Assembly (NCBI RefSeq): GCF_001544555.2
Contig: NZ_FCOK02000008.1
Coordinates: 124,001-188,000, forward strand
DNA: 64,000 bases
Reading direction: 5' to 3'
Source: Caballeronia udeis
Lineage (GTDB): Bacteria; Pseudomonadota; Gammaproteobacteria; Burkholderiales; Burkholderiaceae
Of this stretch, positions 18,140-27,773 are shown one piece after another. The notes beneath the pieces were generated by a model, which saw only the letters and a program-made list of their open reading frames with translations, made no database searches and had not been told where the DNA came from. The position numbers were made by a program, and so were the translations under genes. How positions within the stretch are numbered: the stretch's first letter is position 1; the number at the start of each line of letters is the position of its first letter.

Positions 18140-19557
18140 AGACCTTGCAGATACTCTCGCAGAGCACCCTGGGCTTGCTGCTGTGCCTTGCAGCAGGTGG
18201 CCTGTGCGGCGTGTTCGCCGCGCCGGCCGGCGCATTCGCGTATTTCGTCGGGGAACTGTATCTGTCGGTCGTCAACATGGCAGCCGTTCCGCTGCTGGTG
18301 GTGGCGACGTTTTTCGGGTTGCGCCAGGTGCTGACGTTGCCGCGGCCAGCCGTGCGCGTCGGCACGATAGTCGGTCTGGCTGTCGCGCTGGTCGTGTTGT
18401 GCGCGATCGGCGGCACGCTGGCCGGCGTGCTCATGATGCCGGGTCAGCATCTCTCCGAGGCCGCGCACGCACAGCTCGGCGGCCTCGTTCTCAAAAACGC
18501 GAGCGATGCCGGCGAAGTGCACGTCACGCTGTTCGGCCATGTGTCGCACGCTGCGTCGAGCGTGGGTGCCTATGGCGTGCAGGATCTGTTTCCGGACAAT
18601 TTCTACCGGGTGCTCGCTGAAGGCCGCTCGCTCGGCATCCTGACCGGCACGATCCTCTTCGGCATGGCGTTCGCCACGCTCTCACGTGACCAGTCGAACA
18701 TGTTGAACAGTGTGTTCGAGGGTGTGTACCGGGCGCTCGAGATCATCATCGCTCATGCGAACCTGCTGATTCCCGTGCTGGCGTTCGGCATGGCCGCGCA
18801 TCTGACATCGCATACGGAGCGTGCCACGCTCAGCGCCATGGGCGGTTTCCTGCTGTGCTTGCTGCTGACCACCTTGTTGCTTGGCGGCTTCGCGCTGGCG
18901 ATGATCGCGGCGCGCAGCAGCCAGCCGCTGGGGCAAGTGCTCAGGGGCCTGAAGGCGCCCCTGCTGGTAGGCCTGACGTCTGGAAGCGCGACAGCGCCGA
19001 TCCCGCACACCATTGAGGCGATGAGCGCGGCGCTGGGTTTCAGCCGCGGCATAGTCGAACTGGTGGTGCCGTTCGGCTCGGTGTTCCTGCGGGCCGGCTC
19101 CGCACTCTACTTCGCGCTTGCGACTGTGTTCGTCGCGAATCTGTACGAGCGCCCGCTCGATGCCGGCGACCTCGTGCTGATCGCCGCCGCTGCGGCGCTG
19201 GCCTCATTCATCTCCGCCGGGCAGAACGGCGTGGCGACAGTCGGCTATACGGGCGTCGTGCTGTCGTTCCTGCATCTGCCGGTGGAAGCCGCCGGCGTGC
19301 TGTTCGTCACGATCGATCTTATCTGCGAAGGCCCGCGCAACGTGCTGAGCCTGTTATCGGTCTGCACGGTGATTGCGCTCGTGTCGGCGGGATTGCCGTC
19401 GGAACGGATTCAGACGGCCGATGGGCATGGCGGCGTCCAACCCGCACAGGTGCTGCGTTTCGAGTTCACGCGCGCGCAGCTCATGCTGGCGGCAGGCTGC
19501 GTGGCCGTGGCGGCGTCGCTGATCGTATTGATGGGCATTGGAGTTGGAGCGAGATGA
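18136..19557 (+). CDS. Second DAACS-family symporter, divergent
   Basis: This 473-residue protein is a second DAACS-type carrier, longer than its partner, with an extra C-terminal hydrophobic helix (about residues 450-470). Recognisable parts are NMAAVPLLVVATF, the hairpin-1 segment TSGSATAPIPHTIEAM (281-296), and the SAGQNG hairpin-2 tip. The substrate-reading pair is Glu398-x-x-Arg401. The NMDGT motif is FLRAGS (317-322), and the positions of GltPh Asn401 and Asp405 are Ser and Val, so the usual sodium sites appear lost. The start overlaps the racemase stop and the stop overlaps the tssJ start, both as ATGA, coupling this carrier tightly to the secretion genes. Confidence 0.83.
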   Translation: MKTLQILSQSTLGLLLCLAAGGLCGVFAAPAGAFAYFVGELYLSVVNMAAVPLLVVATFFGLRQVLTLPRPAVRVGTIVGLAVALVVLCAIGGTLAGVLMMPGQHLSEAAHAQLGGLVLKNASDAGEVHVTLFGHVSHAASSVGAYGVQDLFPDNFYRVLAEGRSLGILTGTILFGMAFATLSRDQSNMLNSVFEGVYRALEIIIAHANLLIPVLAFGMAAHLTSHTERATLSAMGGFLLCLLLTTLLLGGFALAMIAARSSQPLGQVLRGLKAPLLVGLTSGSATAPIPHTIEAMSAALGFSRGIVELVVPFGSVFLRAGSALYFALATVFVANLYERPLDAGDLVLIAAAAALASFISAGQNGVATVGYTGVVLSFLHLPVEAAGVLFVTIDLICEGPRNVLSLLSVCTVIALVSAGLPSERIQTADGHGGVQPAQVLRFEFTRAQLMLAAGCVAVAASLIVLMGIGVGAR

Positions 19558-20057
19558 CGAACTGGTTGATGAGCGAAGATGTGCGCCGCATGTCGCGCCG
19601 AGGCGCTCGCCTGTTGATGGCGATCGGCTGCGCGTGCGTGCTCGCGAGCTGCGGCATGCTGGGTCTGAGCGGCGAGAAAGCATCGTGGTCGCAGGTGACG
19701 TTTGTGGCCGGCGACGACATGAACAACAACAGCCCGTTGGCGGTGGACGTGGTGCTGGTGAGTGACGAAGCGATGCTCGCACGGCTCGCCGAGCTGCCCG
19801 CATCGAAATGGTTCGCGGGGCGCGCCGATCTGCTCAGCACGTTCCCGAAGAGCTTGCGCTACCGCGGCTGGGAACTGGTGCCCGGCCAGCGGGTGGACCT
19901 GCCAGATGATGCGTTCACCGGCCCGCGTGTCGTCGCGGCTTTTGTGTTTGCCAATTACCCCGACCCCGGCGCGCATCGCGTCCGGATACAAAAGTTCAGC
20001 GGTCACCTCGTCGTGCAGTTGGACAGCAATAGTTTTTCAGTCGCGGATACGAAATGA
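19554..20057 (+). CDS. tssJ: T6SS outer-membrane lipoprotein TssJ
   Basis: This protein of about 167 residues is TssJ, the outer-membrane lipoprotein of the TssJLM membrane complex. A basic N-terminus and hydrophobic stretch end in the lipobox VLASC with Cys33 as the lipidated residue. The mature part has the family pattern NNSPLAVDVVLVSDEAML and a beta-sandwich-like C-terminus. It binds the periplasmic end of TssM. The ATG at 19554 overlaps the stop of the preceding carrier gene; a second ATG six codons in would give a more standard signal peptide. tssK follows after 90 bases. Confidence 0.92.
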   Translation: MTNWLMSEDVRRMSRRGARLLMAIGCACVLASCGMLGLSGEKASWSQVTFVAGDDMNNNSPLAVDVVLVSDEAMLARLAELPASKWFAGRADLLSTFPKSLRYRGWELVPGQRVDLPDDAFTGPRVVAAFVFANYPDPGAHRVRIQKFSGHLVVQLDSNSFSVADTK

Positions 20058-20147
20058 AAGTCTGTGAGCACCTGTTGAAACATCGCCCCGCCAGCCCGGC
20101 GGGCGCACACCGTCGCGCGAACGAACGGGGCGCGTGGAGGAACAACC

Positions 20148-21479
20148 ATGTCTAACCCGGCTAACGCGGTGACCGAGCGCATCGAGTGGTTCGAAGGCAT
20201 GTTGCTGTCGCCGCAGCATTTTCAGTTGATGGCCGCGCGGGTCGATTCGCTCGTGGCGTGGCAGACCCTGGCCGCCGCGCCGTTCAGTTGGGGCGTGCGG
20301 CGCCTGGTGTTCGACAACGGTTTGTTGCCGACCGGACTCGTGCGGATTCTCGAGCTCGACGCGATCATGCCCGACGGCACGGCGGTTTCGTATGCGGCCG
20401 AGTCGAGCCAGCACGGGCGGCTTGAGCTGTCGCTTGCGCCGTTTGCCGAGCAGTTGGCGAAAGGGCCGCTCGATTTCCATCTGGTGCTGCCGGTCGCGGC
20501 TACGATGCGCCGCGATGCGCAGGTGAAGCGCTTTCGTTCGACCGCGGGTGTGCCGGTCGAAGACGAAGTGTCCGACGCGCCGCCTGCCGATATCCCGCGC
20601 CTCCTGCCGAATCTCGCGCTGACTGCGGGCGAACTGCCTTCGGGGATGCATGTGCATTTGCGGCTCGGCTCGGTATATCGCGACAACGAGGTGGTGCGGC
20701 TTGGCGACAGCCTGCCGCCGCTGCTTGAGATAGCCCGCGACAACCCGCTGTGGACCGCCGTCGCTTCGCTGCTCGGACAACTGCGCGGCAAGGCGGCCTT
20801 CGTCGCGCGGCAGACGGCCAATCCGTCGTCGAAAGTGGATGACCGTCTGACCCAGCTGGAATTGAAGGATCGCCTGCGCAGCCTGCTGAGCGCGTTGCCG
20901 CTTGCCGAAGCGGTGCTGCGCACGCCGCATCTGCATCCGCTCGCCCTGTTCTGGTCGCTGGCGTCGCTAAGCGGAGCGCTCGCCACGATCAAGCCCGGAG
21001 GCCTGCCCCCGGTGCCGCCCGATTACGACCATGCGGATCCGCTGGCTGTGTTCACGCCGTTGTTGCGTTCACTGCGCGAATCGGTTTCCGAAGTCAGCGA
21101 GGACTACCGCGAGCACAAGTTCGATTTCCGCCACGGCGCATTCGAAATCGGCTTGCAGCCGGACTGGGTCGGCGAGCGTCTCGTCGTGGGTCTGCGCGGC
21201 CAGTCCGAGCGTGACCTGCTCGCATGGATGGACGGTGCGGTGATCGGCTCGCAGTCCGTGTATGCATCGCTGCGGGCGCGCCGTGTGCTCGGCGCTTCGC
21301 GGCGCGGCGTCGATTATGCGGACGAACTTGGGATCCGTTCCGGTTCCGGGTACCTGCTGTTCGAGATCGACGCCGAAGCGGCGCTCGTGCATGCCGCCGA
21401 GCCGCTGGTGATCGGGAATCCGAACGAAGGCGCGAGCGCGCAGCGGCCACAGGAAATGCTGCTGTTCGTGAAGGGCTGA
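20148..21479 (+). CDS. tssK: T6SS baseplate-membrane connector TssK
   Basis: This 443-residue protein is TssK, the trimeric connector between the baseplate wedges and the TssLM membrane complex. The N-terminal ERIEWFEGMLLSPQHFQ motif is diagnostic, and the LRSLLSALPLAEAVLRTPHLHPL region and the C-terminal GSGYLLFEID segment fit the family. GGAGGAAC lies just upstream of the ATG. Length and composition are normal. It sits between tssJ and tssL in the order usual for this group of systems. Confidence 0.96.
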   Translation: MSNPANAVTERIEWFEGMLLSPQHFQLMAARVDSLVAWQTLAAAPFSWGVRRLVFDNGLLPTGLVRILELDAIMPDGTAVSYAAESSQHGRLELSLAPFAEQLAKGPLDFHLVLPVAATMRRDAQVKRFRSTAGVPVEDEVSDAPPADIPRLLPNLALTAGELPSGMHVHLRLGSVYRDNEVVRLGDSLPPLLEIARDNPLWTAVASLLGQLRGKAAFVARQTANPSSKVDDRLTQLELKDRLRSLLSALPLAEAVLRTPHLHPLALFWSLASLSGALATIKPGGLPPVPPDYDHADPLAVFTPLLRSLRESVSEVSEDYREHKFDFRHGAFEIGLQPDWVGERLVVGLRGQSERDLLAWMDGAVIGSQSVYASLRARRVLGASRRGVDYADELGIRSGSGYLLFEIDAEAALVHAAEPLVIGNPNEGASAQRPQEMLLFVKG

Positions 21480-21536
21480 TGCCCGGCATGACACTGGGAC
21501 AGTAAAGATGAAAGCAACGATGAAGGTACGCTGAGC

Positions 21537-22292
21537 ATGGCACGCAATCGACCGCTTGAACCCGAAGAAGACGACCTCGTGACTGAACAGTTCCGGGTTT
21601 TTCTCGATGAGCTCGTCAAGGCGCAGGCGCGTTTTTCCGAGGTGCCCGGCACGGATCCGGATGTCGCGGCGCTTGGCCTGAGCCGTCATCTCCTGAATCT
21701 GCTCGAGGTGCAGACGCTGCAGTCACGGCGCGACAGCTCGCGCTTCGAAATGGAAAACGTCGCCGATGCGCGTTACCTGAAAGCCGTGCTTGCCGATGAA
21801 ATCCTGCTCAATACGCCGTGGACCGGCCGCGAGCGCTGGACCGCGTATCTGCTCGAATCGACGCTGTTTCGCACCAATGTCGCGGGCGATCTGGTGTTCC
21901 GCCGCATCGAGCAGCTGCTGTCGGACCGCGAACCGTCGCGCCGTCACGTCGCGCGGCTTTACCTGTTCGCGCTCGCCATGGGTTTTCAGGGCCGCTTTCG
22001 CGATGCCGACGCGGCCGCGAGGCTGCGCAGCTACCGCGAGGAACTCTACGAGTTCGTCTATCAGCGCCGCGCGGATCTTGGCGGCCGTGACCGCGTGCTG
22101 GCCGAGCCGGCGTACGCGAACACACTGTCGCACGTCGCGCCGCGCAAGCTGCCGACCGTCAGCCGCTGGACGGTGATTTTCCTGCTCGCACTGGTGTCGT
22201 TGCTGGCGATTTCCGAAGTGCTATGGCTGTGGCAATCATGGCCGGTGCGCGAAGCGTTGTATGCCGATCCGGTGACGGGGGTGAACCCGTGA
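21537..22292 (+). CDS. tssL: T6SS inner-membrane protein TssL (DotU)
   Basis: This 251-residue protein is TssL/DotU, an inner-membrane component of the T6SS membrane complex. The cytoplasmic helical domain has the characteristic YLKAVLADEILLNTPW and the MGFQGRFRD segments. A single C-terminal membrane helix lies near residues 213-232 (WTVIFLLALVSLLAISEVLW). There is no OmpA-like peptidoglycan-binding extension, so cell-wall anchoring would need another protein. tssM follows after about 60 bases. Confidence 0.95.
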   Translation: MARNRPLEPEEDDLVTEQFRVFLDELVKAQARFSEVPGTDPDVAALGLSRHLLNLLEVQTLQSRRDSSRFEMENVADARYLKAVLADEILLNTPWTGRERWTAYLLESTLFRTNVAGDLVFRRIEQLLSDREPSRRHVARLYLFALAMGFQGRFRDADAAARLRSYREELYEFVYQRRADLGGRDRVLAEPAYANTLSHVAPRKLPTVSRWTVIFLLALVSLLAISEVLWLWQSWPVREALYADPVTGVNP

Positions 22293-22353
22293 ATCCACTC
22301 AAGCTGATCAGGGTTGCGGCAGTGCGCGGCGCGCGGTGCAGGGGAGCGCGAGC

Positions 22354-25300
22354 ATGTTGACGAGCAATCTGTTCCTGTTGTCGATTGCAGTGCTGACGCT
22401 GGTAGTGTGCGTCGTGCTCGGCGCCGTGCTGTACTTCGCGTTGCATGGCGCGCAAAGCAAGCCCGCCCCGGATCGCAAGATCGTCCGCCTGCGCTCGGAT
22501 TCGCTGCGCAGCGCGTTTCGCGAGGCTGTCGAGCTGATCGAAGGGAATATTGCGTCGCGCGCCGAGCGCTACAACATTCCTTGGATCATGATCCTCAATG
22601 AAGGCGACGATCCGCGCCCGCTGCCGATCGCGCAATCCGGCGTGGCGAGCGTGTTGAGCGCGGAGGCGGCCAGTCCGGCTGCCACGCAGGGGATCTCGTG
22701 GCATTTCTTCGATCGCGGCATCGTCGTCGATATCAAGGCGGCCTATCTCGGTTCTCCGGAAGATGACGGCGATGAAAAGCCGTGGGACGAGTTTCTCGGC
22801 CTGTGCCGCAACTATCGGCAACAGCGGCCGTTCGACTCGGTCGTCATCACCGTACCGGCTGCGACACTGCTTGCCGACGACACTGATGCGCAACTCGAGC
22901 TGGTGCGTCATGCGAAGCTCGCCCATCGGCGCCTGTGGCTCGCGCAGAACCGTTTCGCGATGCGCTTCGCAGTGTATGTCGTGGTCACGGGCTGCGAGGC
23001 GCTGACGGGCTTCGCCCCGTTTGCCCGTGCATTGCCGGAGGCGTTGCGCGCGAGCATGCTCGGCTGGTCGTCGCCGTATGACCTGTCCACCACGTATTCG
23101 TCGGATTGGGTCGACACGGCGATGCACAGCATCATGCGTTCGGTCTCGGATGCGAGCGCTGAACTGTTCGCGCTCGATGCCGGGCAGATGGACGCTCGCC
23201 AGTTCCTGCTGTTGCCGTCGCGGATCGAGGCGATGAGCGCGCAATTGCAGCGCTACGTCGATGAACTGCTGCGCGCGAGCGCCTACCACGAGCCGTTTTT
23301 CTTCCGCGGCATCTATCTGACCGGTGACAGCAGCGAATTTGCCCAGTGGAGCGTGGGGCAGGGCGACGAATCCGCGGTGAAGCGTGATGCGCTCGCGTCG
23401 CCGGAGTCGTCTGCATCGCCTGCATTCGACGAAGACCTGGCGACGGGCGGCGTGACCCGCTACGAAACGGGCGAAATGGGCGACGCCGCCTTGCAGCCGG
23501 CCGGCGGCGATTCGCCCATGGGCCGCCGCGAACCGGGTGGCTCGCTCAACGACCTGATGTTGCAGCCCGCGTTCCTGCGCGACCTGTTCGAAAAGAAAAT
23601 CTTCCTGGAGTACGGCCTGACGCGACCGTCGCGCTCGCAATACCTGGCGCGTCCGGTGCTGAGCCGGGCGTTGCGCTGGGGCGGCATCGCGCTGCTTGGG
23701 AGCTGGGGTCTCGGGCTCGTCGTGGCGACGGTTCAACTGAGCCATCGCAACGGCGAACTGGTCGCTGCGCTCGGCTCGCTGCACAGGGACGCGCAGGAGC
23801 GTTCCGCGGCCGCGCAGCAGGCCCAGGACCTTCCGGCGGACTGGTACCGTCGCCGGGCGCTTGCGTTGATTGCGCTGAACCAGCATCTGAAAACCGACAG
23901 CGCATGGACGGTTTTCATGCCGGGCTCGTGGAGTGCGGTCGACGATCTGAACGCACGCGTGAAGGAGCGCTTTGAACGCGAATTCGGCGAAATCGCGGTG
24001 ACTGCGCTGGAGCGCGAGATGTTTTTGCGCGTGAGCCAGTTGACGGGTGAAAGCCGCGACCCGAGCACCGGCCAGTTGATCGTCAACGACGACTGCACGG
24101 CGCCGGCAGCGGCGCGCAGCGACGTGCGCGGCGCCACGGGCCTCGCTGTCGACAACTTGCCGCAGGTGCGCGCATTGCAGCAGTACGTCGGCTCGGTCGA
24201 TCAGCTTGACGCCGCGTTGCAGGCGCTGCAGCGCCTGCAGACACCGTCTCCGGACAATGCCGACGCATTGCGGCTGGTGGTGCGTTATGCGCTTGGCGCC
24301 GAATTGCAAGGCAGCGTGGCCGGCACCTTGCCTTACTTCTATCGCGATCCGGCCGGTCGCGGCGCGGCCAACTTCGCGGCCAATCCCACGGGCAACGTCA
24401 ATCTGCCGGTCATCCAGCAGGCGCTGCGCTGCACGCTCGACAAGGGCGCGCAACAGGTCGGCAGCGGCCTGTTCACCAACAACGCGTTGCTGGCCGCGGA
24501 GCGTTCGGTCACGGAACATCTGAACAACCTGTCGGTCGGCAACGCAGGCGCGGCGAATTTCACGCAACTGACCAATAACTATCGCGCGATCGTCGGGGGT
24601 ATCGATGCGCAGCGGGATCTATTGGCGTCGGGCGACGGCGGTTGGCTGCGCCGGCCGCAATTCACGCCGGGGCCGGTCTATGAACGCACCCTCGCGCATG
24701 CGGCACAGAACCGCTTGCTCGGGCCCGATCTCGTGGCGCGTATTCGTGAGCGCGATGACACGGCGTTTCAGGCATTTCGCAGCGAACTCGCGCTGCGTTT
24801 CGACGCGCCGGACGGTGGCCTCGTATGGCTCGACAAGGACGCCCGCTATGCGGTCTCGCCGGCACGGCTGGCCCTGCGCGACAGCCTGTCCAATCTGCTG
24901 GGCCAGCCGTTCATGACGGCGCCGCGGGACCGTGCGCTGCCCGAGCTCGGCGAAGGCTCGACGATCGTCTGGGATCGCGCGCAACTTGACCAGGCGCTGA
25001 CCCTCGGCGACGTTCACAAGCGCTTCGTGACCGATGGTCTCGCGACCTTGCCGGCGGCAACCCGGCCGGCGATCGAGCAGGCGCTCGACGTTCAGTTCGC
25101 GCAGTTGATACTCGATCAGACCGCGGCCGCCGCGACGATTACGCCAGCTCAAGGCGAGACGGACAGCGCCGCGTTCGACGCGTCGCGCGCGCGCCTCGTC
25201 AGGATCGAAGCGCTGTTGACGGAGATGAATGCGTCGGCTCAGGTCGAGGATCTGGACCGCCTGATGTCACGCGATGCGACGGCGCATCTGAAACTCATCG

Positions 25301-26580
25301 ACGATGCGCTAAGGCAATCCGAGTTGTACGCGACTCGCGACAGTGTCGCGTACGACGGCGCCAGCAGTAGCCGCTCGCCCGTGCTGGCGGCGTTCGGCGT
25401 TCCGGATGCCGGCGCGCTCGCGGTCTATCTGGACCAGCAATCGGGCCGTGCGCTCGCGCTCGGCAAGGAGGCCTCCGTCTATCTGGCCGGGCTTGACGCG
25501 GCCGACGCGGCGTCGCCGCTCGCGCAGCGCTGGCAGTCGATCGTGCGCGATCTCGAACGTTATCGCCTGAAAAATCCGAACAGCAGTCTGCTGCGGCTCG
25601 AGCAGTTCGTGGCGATGGCCGCGGCCGACCCGGGCGCACGCAACTGCATGGGGAAGTTTGCCGGCCGGCCTGCCGCGAACGGGGCCGATGACTACTTCGC
25701 GGCGTTGCACGCGCGTCTTTACGATCGCCTGCTGGCGCGCTGCAGCCAGAGCGACGTGTACGACTTGCGGCAGCAGTGGGACAGCTTCGCGACGGCCTTC
25801 AACCAGAACATCGCCGGGCGGCAACCCTTCAACGGTGCGAGACTGATGCCCGTCGCGAACGGGGGCGAGGCGAGCTCGGTGGATTTCGGCGAACTGGGTC
25901 AGGTGCTCAGGCGTTACGCGGCTGTGTCGGATACGTTCCGCGCCGCACACACAGGGGCGGACATGCAGCCGTCGTTGACGAACGCCTCGGTGCGCCGGTT
26001 CATCGGCAATTTCGATCAAATCAGAACGCTGCTCGCGCCGCTCTATCCGGCTGACGATGGCGCGCCGACGGGTTATGACGTAAGCGTCGAATTCCGCGTC
26101 AATCGCGGCGCTGAAGTGGCGGCGAACCAGGTGATCGACTGGACTTTGTCGATCGGCTCGCAAAGCCTGTCGTTGCACGATGCTCCGCATCCGCTTCACT
26201 GGGATTACGGCACGCCGGTGTCACTGGTGCTGCGTTTCGCGAAAGACTCGCCGCTCATCGCGGCAAGCGACCCGCAGCAGCGCGCGCTGTCCACTGACGG
26301 ACGCACGCTCACCTGGCAATTCGCGGACCCTTGGGCGTTGCTGTCGTTTATCGGAGGGCAGCGTGTGGCGGATGCGAGCCTGAGAGGCGACAGCGCGTCG
26401 CAACTGCTGGGCTTTTATTTCCCGATTGGCACGGCGAGCCCGGCCGACCTGGCCCTGTTGCCGAAGCAGGCCCGGGGCAGTGCATTCCTGCGCCTGACGC
26501 TGACGCCCGCCGGCAAGAAAACCCCACTGCCGTGGCCCGGCAGTTTCCCGGCGCGCGCGCCGGACTGGACCGCGTTATGA
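22354..26580 (+). CDS. tssM: T6SS inner-membrane protein TssM (IcmF), P-loop degenerate
   Basis: This 1,408-residue protein is TssM/IcmF, the large inner-membrane subunit whose periplasmic domain reaches TssJ. One membrane helix lies at residues 5-30 and another near 440-462. The segment where the Walker A motif is expected, around residues 75-92 (IPWIMILNEGDDPRPLPI), has no GxxGxGKS/T, and the usual DTAGRY-like motif reads VDIKAAYLG, so nucleotide binding is probably absent. The C-terminal domain (DUF1215/ImcF-related, with WHYDYGTP-like HWDYGTPVSLVLRF) is intact. ATG at 22354 was preferred to a GTG six codons upstream. Its stop overlaps tssA as ATGA. Confidence 0.93.
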   Translation: MLTSNLFLLSIAVLTLVVCVVLGAVLYFALHGAQSKPAPDRKIVRLRSDSLRSAFREAVELIEGNIASRAERYNIPWIMILNEGDDPRPLPIAQSGVASVLSAEAASPAATQGISWHFFDRGIVVDIKAAYLGSPEDDGDEKPWDEFLGLCRNYRQQRPFDSVVITVPAATLLADDTDAQLELVRHAKLAHRRLWLAQNRFAMRFAVYVVVTGCEALTGFAPFARALPEALRASMLGWSSPYDLSTTYSSDWVDTAMHSIMRSVSDASAELFALDAGQMDARQFLLLPSRIEAMSAQLQRYVDELLRASAYHEPFFFRGIYLTGDSSEFAQWSVGQGDESAVKRDALASPESSASPAFDEDLATGGVTRYETGEMGDAALQPAGGDSPMGRREPGGSLNDLMLQPAFLRDLFEKKIFLEYGLTRPSRSQYLARPVLSRALRWGGIALLGSWGLGLVVATVQLSHRNGELVAALGSLHRDAQERSAAAQQAQDLPADWYRRRALALIALNQHLKTDSAWTVFMPGSWSAVDDLNARVKERFEREFGEIAVTALEREMFLRVSQLTGESRDPSTGQLIVNDDCTAPAAARSDVRGATGLAVDNLPQVRALQQYVGSVDQLDAALQALQRLQTPSPDNADALRLVVRYALGAELQGSVAGTLPYFYRDPAGRGAANFAANPTGNVNLPVIQQALRCTLDKGAQQVGSGLFTNNALLAAERSVTEHLNNLSVGNAGAANFTQLTNNYRAIVGGIDAQRDLLASGDGGWLRRPQFTPGPVYERTLAHAAQNRLLGPDLVARIRERDDTAFQAFRSELALRFDAPDGGLVWLDKDARYAVSPARLALRDSLSNLLGQPFMTAPRDRALPELGEGSTIVWDRAQLDQALTLGDVHKRFVTDGLATLPAATRPAIEQALDVQFAQLILDQTAAAATITPAQGETDSAAFDASRARLVRIEALLTEMNASAQVEDLDRLMSRDATAHLKLIDDALRQSELYATRDSVAYDGASSSRSPVLAAFGVPDAGALAVYLDQQSGRALALGKEASVYLAGLDAADAASPLAQRWQSIVRDLERYRLKNPNSSLLRLEQFVAMAAADPGARNCMGKFAGRPAANGADDYFAALHARLYDRLLARCSQSDVYDLRQQWDSFATAFNQNIAGRQPFNGARLMPVANGGEASSVDFGELGQVLRRYAAVSDTFRAAHTGADMQPSLTNASVRRFIGNFDQIRTLLAPLYPADDGAPTGYDVSVEFRVNRGAEVAANQVIDWTLSIGSQSLSLHDAPHPLHWDYGTPVSLVLRFAKDSPLIAASDPQQRALSTDGRTLTWQFADPWALLSFIGGQRVADASLRGDSASQLLGFYFPIGTASPADLALLPKQARGSAFLRLTLTPAGKKTPLPWPGSFPARAPDWTAL

Positions 26581-27773
26581 AACTGGCTGACACAATGGAT
26601 CTTGCGACGCCGGCGTTTGACGTCGATCTCGAATCGCTTCTTGCATCGCTTCTTGCGCCGGTCGCAGGCGGCGAGGGCGGCGCCGGCATTTCGCTGCGCT
26701 ATGACCCGGTCTACCAGCGGATTCGCGATGCCCGGCATCAGGACGACGCGACGCTGCCGATGGGTGAATGGGAGCGCCCACTGATCAAGGCCGACTGGAA
26801 AACGGTCGCCGCGTTATGCAGTGACGCGCTCGGCAACCGCAGCAAGGATTTTCAGTTGGCGGCATGGCTTTGCGAAGCGTGGACGCATTTGCACCGGATC
26901 GACGGGTTCGTTGCCGGGACGCGACTCCTGGCTGCGCTGGTCGAGCGCTATTGGGACCATGCATGGCCGCGGGTCGAGGACGAGGACGACGACGTGGAGG
27001 TGCGGATTGCGCCGTTCGTCTGGATGAACGACGCCTTTTCGTTAATGCTGTCATTGCATGTGCCGTTGATGGCGATCGACGGGCGCGAACCGGCCGAGGT
27101 CAATCTCGACGACTGGCAACGGGTCCTGCAGCTTGCCGATGACGACGCCAGCACAGGCTCGCTCACGCGCGATCTGCTCTCGCAGCATCTGAACAAAGGG
27201 CGCAATCTTGCGAACCTGATGTCATTGCATCAGCAACTGGACGGCGCGCTTGGCGCCTGGCGCTCGCTTACCGGTCGGGTCGACGAACGGTTGCACGACG
27301 ATGGCCCGAATCTTTCGCGCGTCAGCAACGTGTTGGCGCGGCTCGCGCGTGCGACCGCGAGCCTGCTTGGCGAGCACGCGTTGCCGCAGACGCCGCCTGG
27401 AGGGGCGCGGGACAAGTTCGCGCATTTACCGGCGGCAGAGCCGGCGAATGCAGGCGAGTTTGCGTCCGCGGAACAGGAGGGGCCGTTGGGATCCGGGGCA
27501 TTCGCCGGCGATTCGCAACGCGATGCGGAGAAGGGGCGCCGCGAGGCGATGGCGGCATTGCCGGATCATATCGAGAGCCGCGCGCACGCCTACCGGTTGA
27601 TCGAAATCGTCGCACGTTATCTCGAGGAAAACGAGCCGCATAGTCCCACGCCGTATCTGCTCAAGCGAGCCGTGTCGTGGGGACAAATGCCGCTCGCGGA
27701 CCTGATGCGCGAGATCGTGCGCACCGAGGGAGACTTGACGCGTTACCTCGCGCTGCTCGGACTGGAACGGTGA
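26577..27773 (+). CDS. tssA: T6SS assembly cap protein TssA (ImpA N-terminal domain)
   Basis: This 398-residue protein is TssA, which primes and coordinates tube-sheath polymerisation. The ImpA_N domain spans roughly residues 15-140, with RYDPVYQRIRDAR and the LGNRSKDFQLAAWLCEAW motif. A variable, Ala/Glu-rich linker follows (about 265-320), then a C-terminal domain ending in HSPTPYLLKRAVSWGQMPLADLM, typical of the short TssA class. The start overlaps the tssM stop as ATGA; an ATG six codons later is an alternative. It is the last gene of the operon, followed by a hairpin. Confidence 0.94.
   Translation: MKLADTMDLATPAFDVDLESLLASLLAPVAGGEGGAGISLRYDPVYQRIRDARHQDDATLPMGEWERPLIKADWKTVAALCSDALGNRSKDFQLAAWLCEAWTHLHRIDGFVAGTRLLAALVERYWDHAWPRVEDEDDDVEVRIAPFVWMNDAFSLMLSLHVPLMAIDGREPAEVNLDDWQRVLQLADDDASTGSLTRDLLSQHLNKGRNLANLMSLHQQLDGALGAWRSLTGRVDERLHDDGPNLSRVSNVLARLARATASLLGEHALPQTPPGGARDKFAHLPAAEPANAGEFASAEQEGPLGSGAFAGDSQRDAEKGRREAMAALPDHIESRAHAYRLIEIVARYLEENEPHSPTPYLLKRAVSWGQMPLADLMREIVRTEGDLTRYLALLGLER

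Noticed and set aside
22159..24567. Very long open frame on the strand opposite tssL/tssM
   Set aside because: It is Arg/Ala/His-rich with no family resemblance and lies antisense to clearly conserved T6SS genes; such frames arise from third-position G/C bias.
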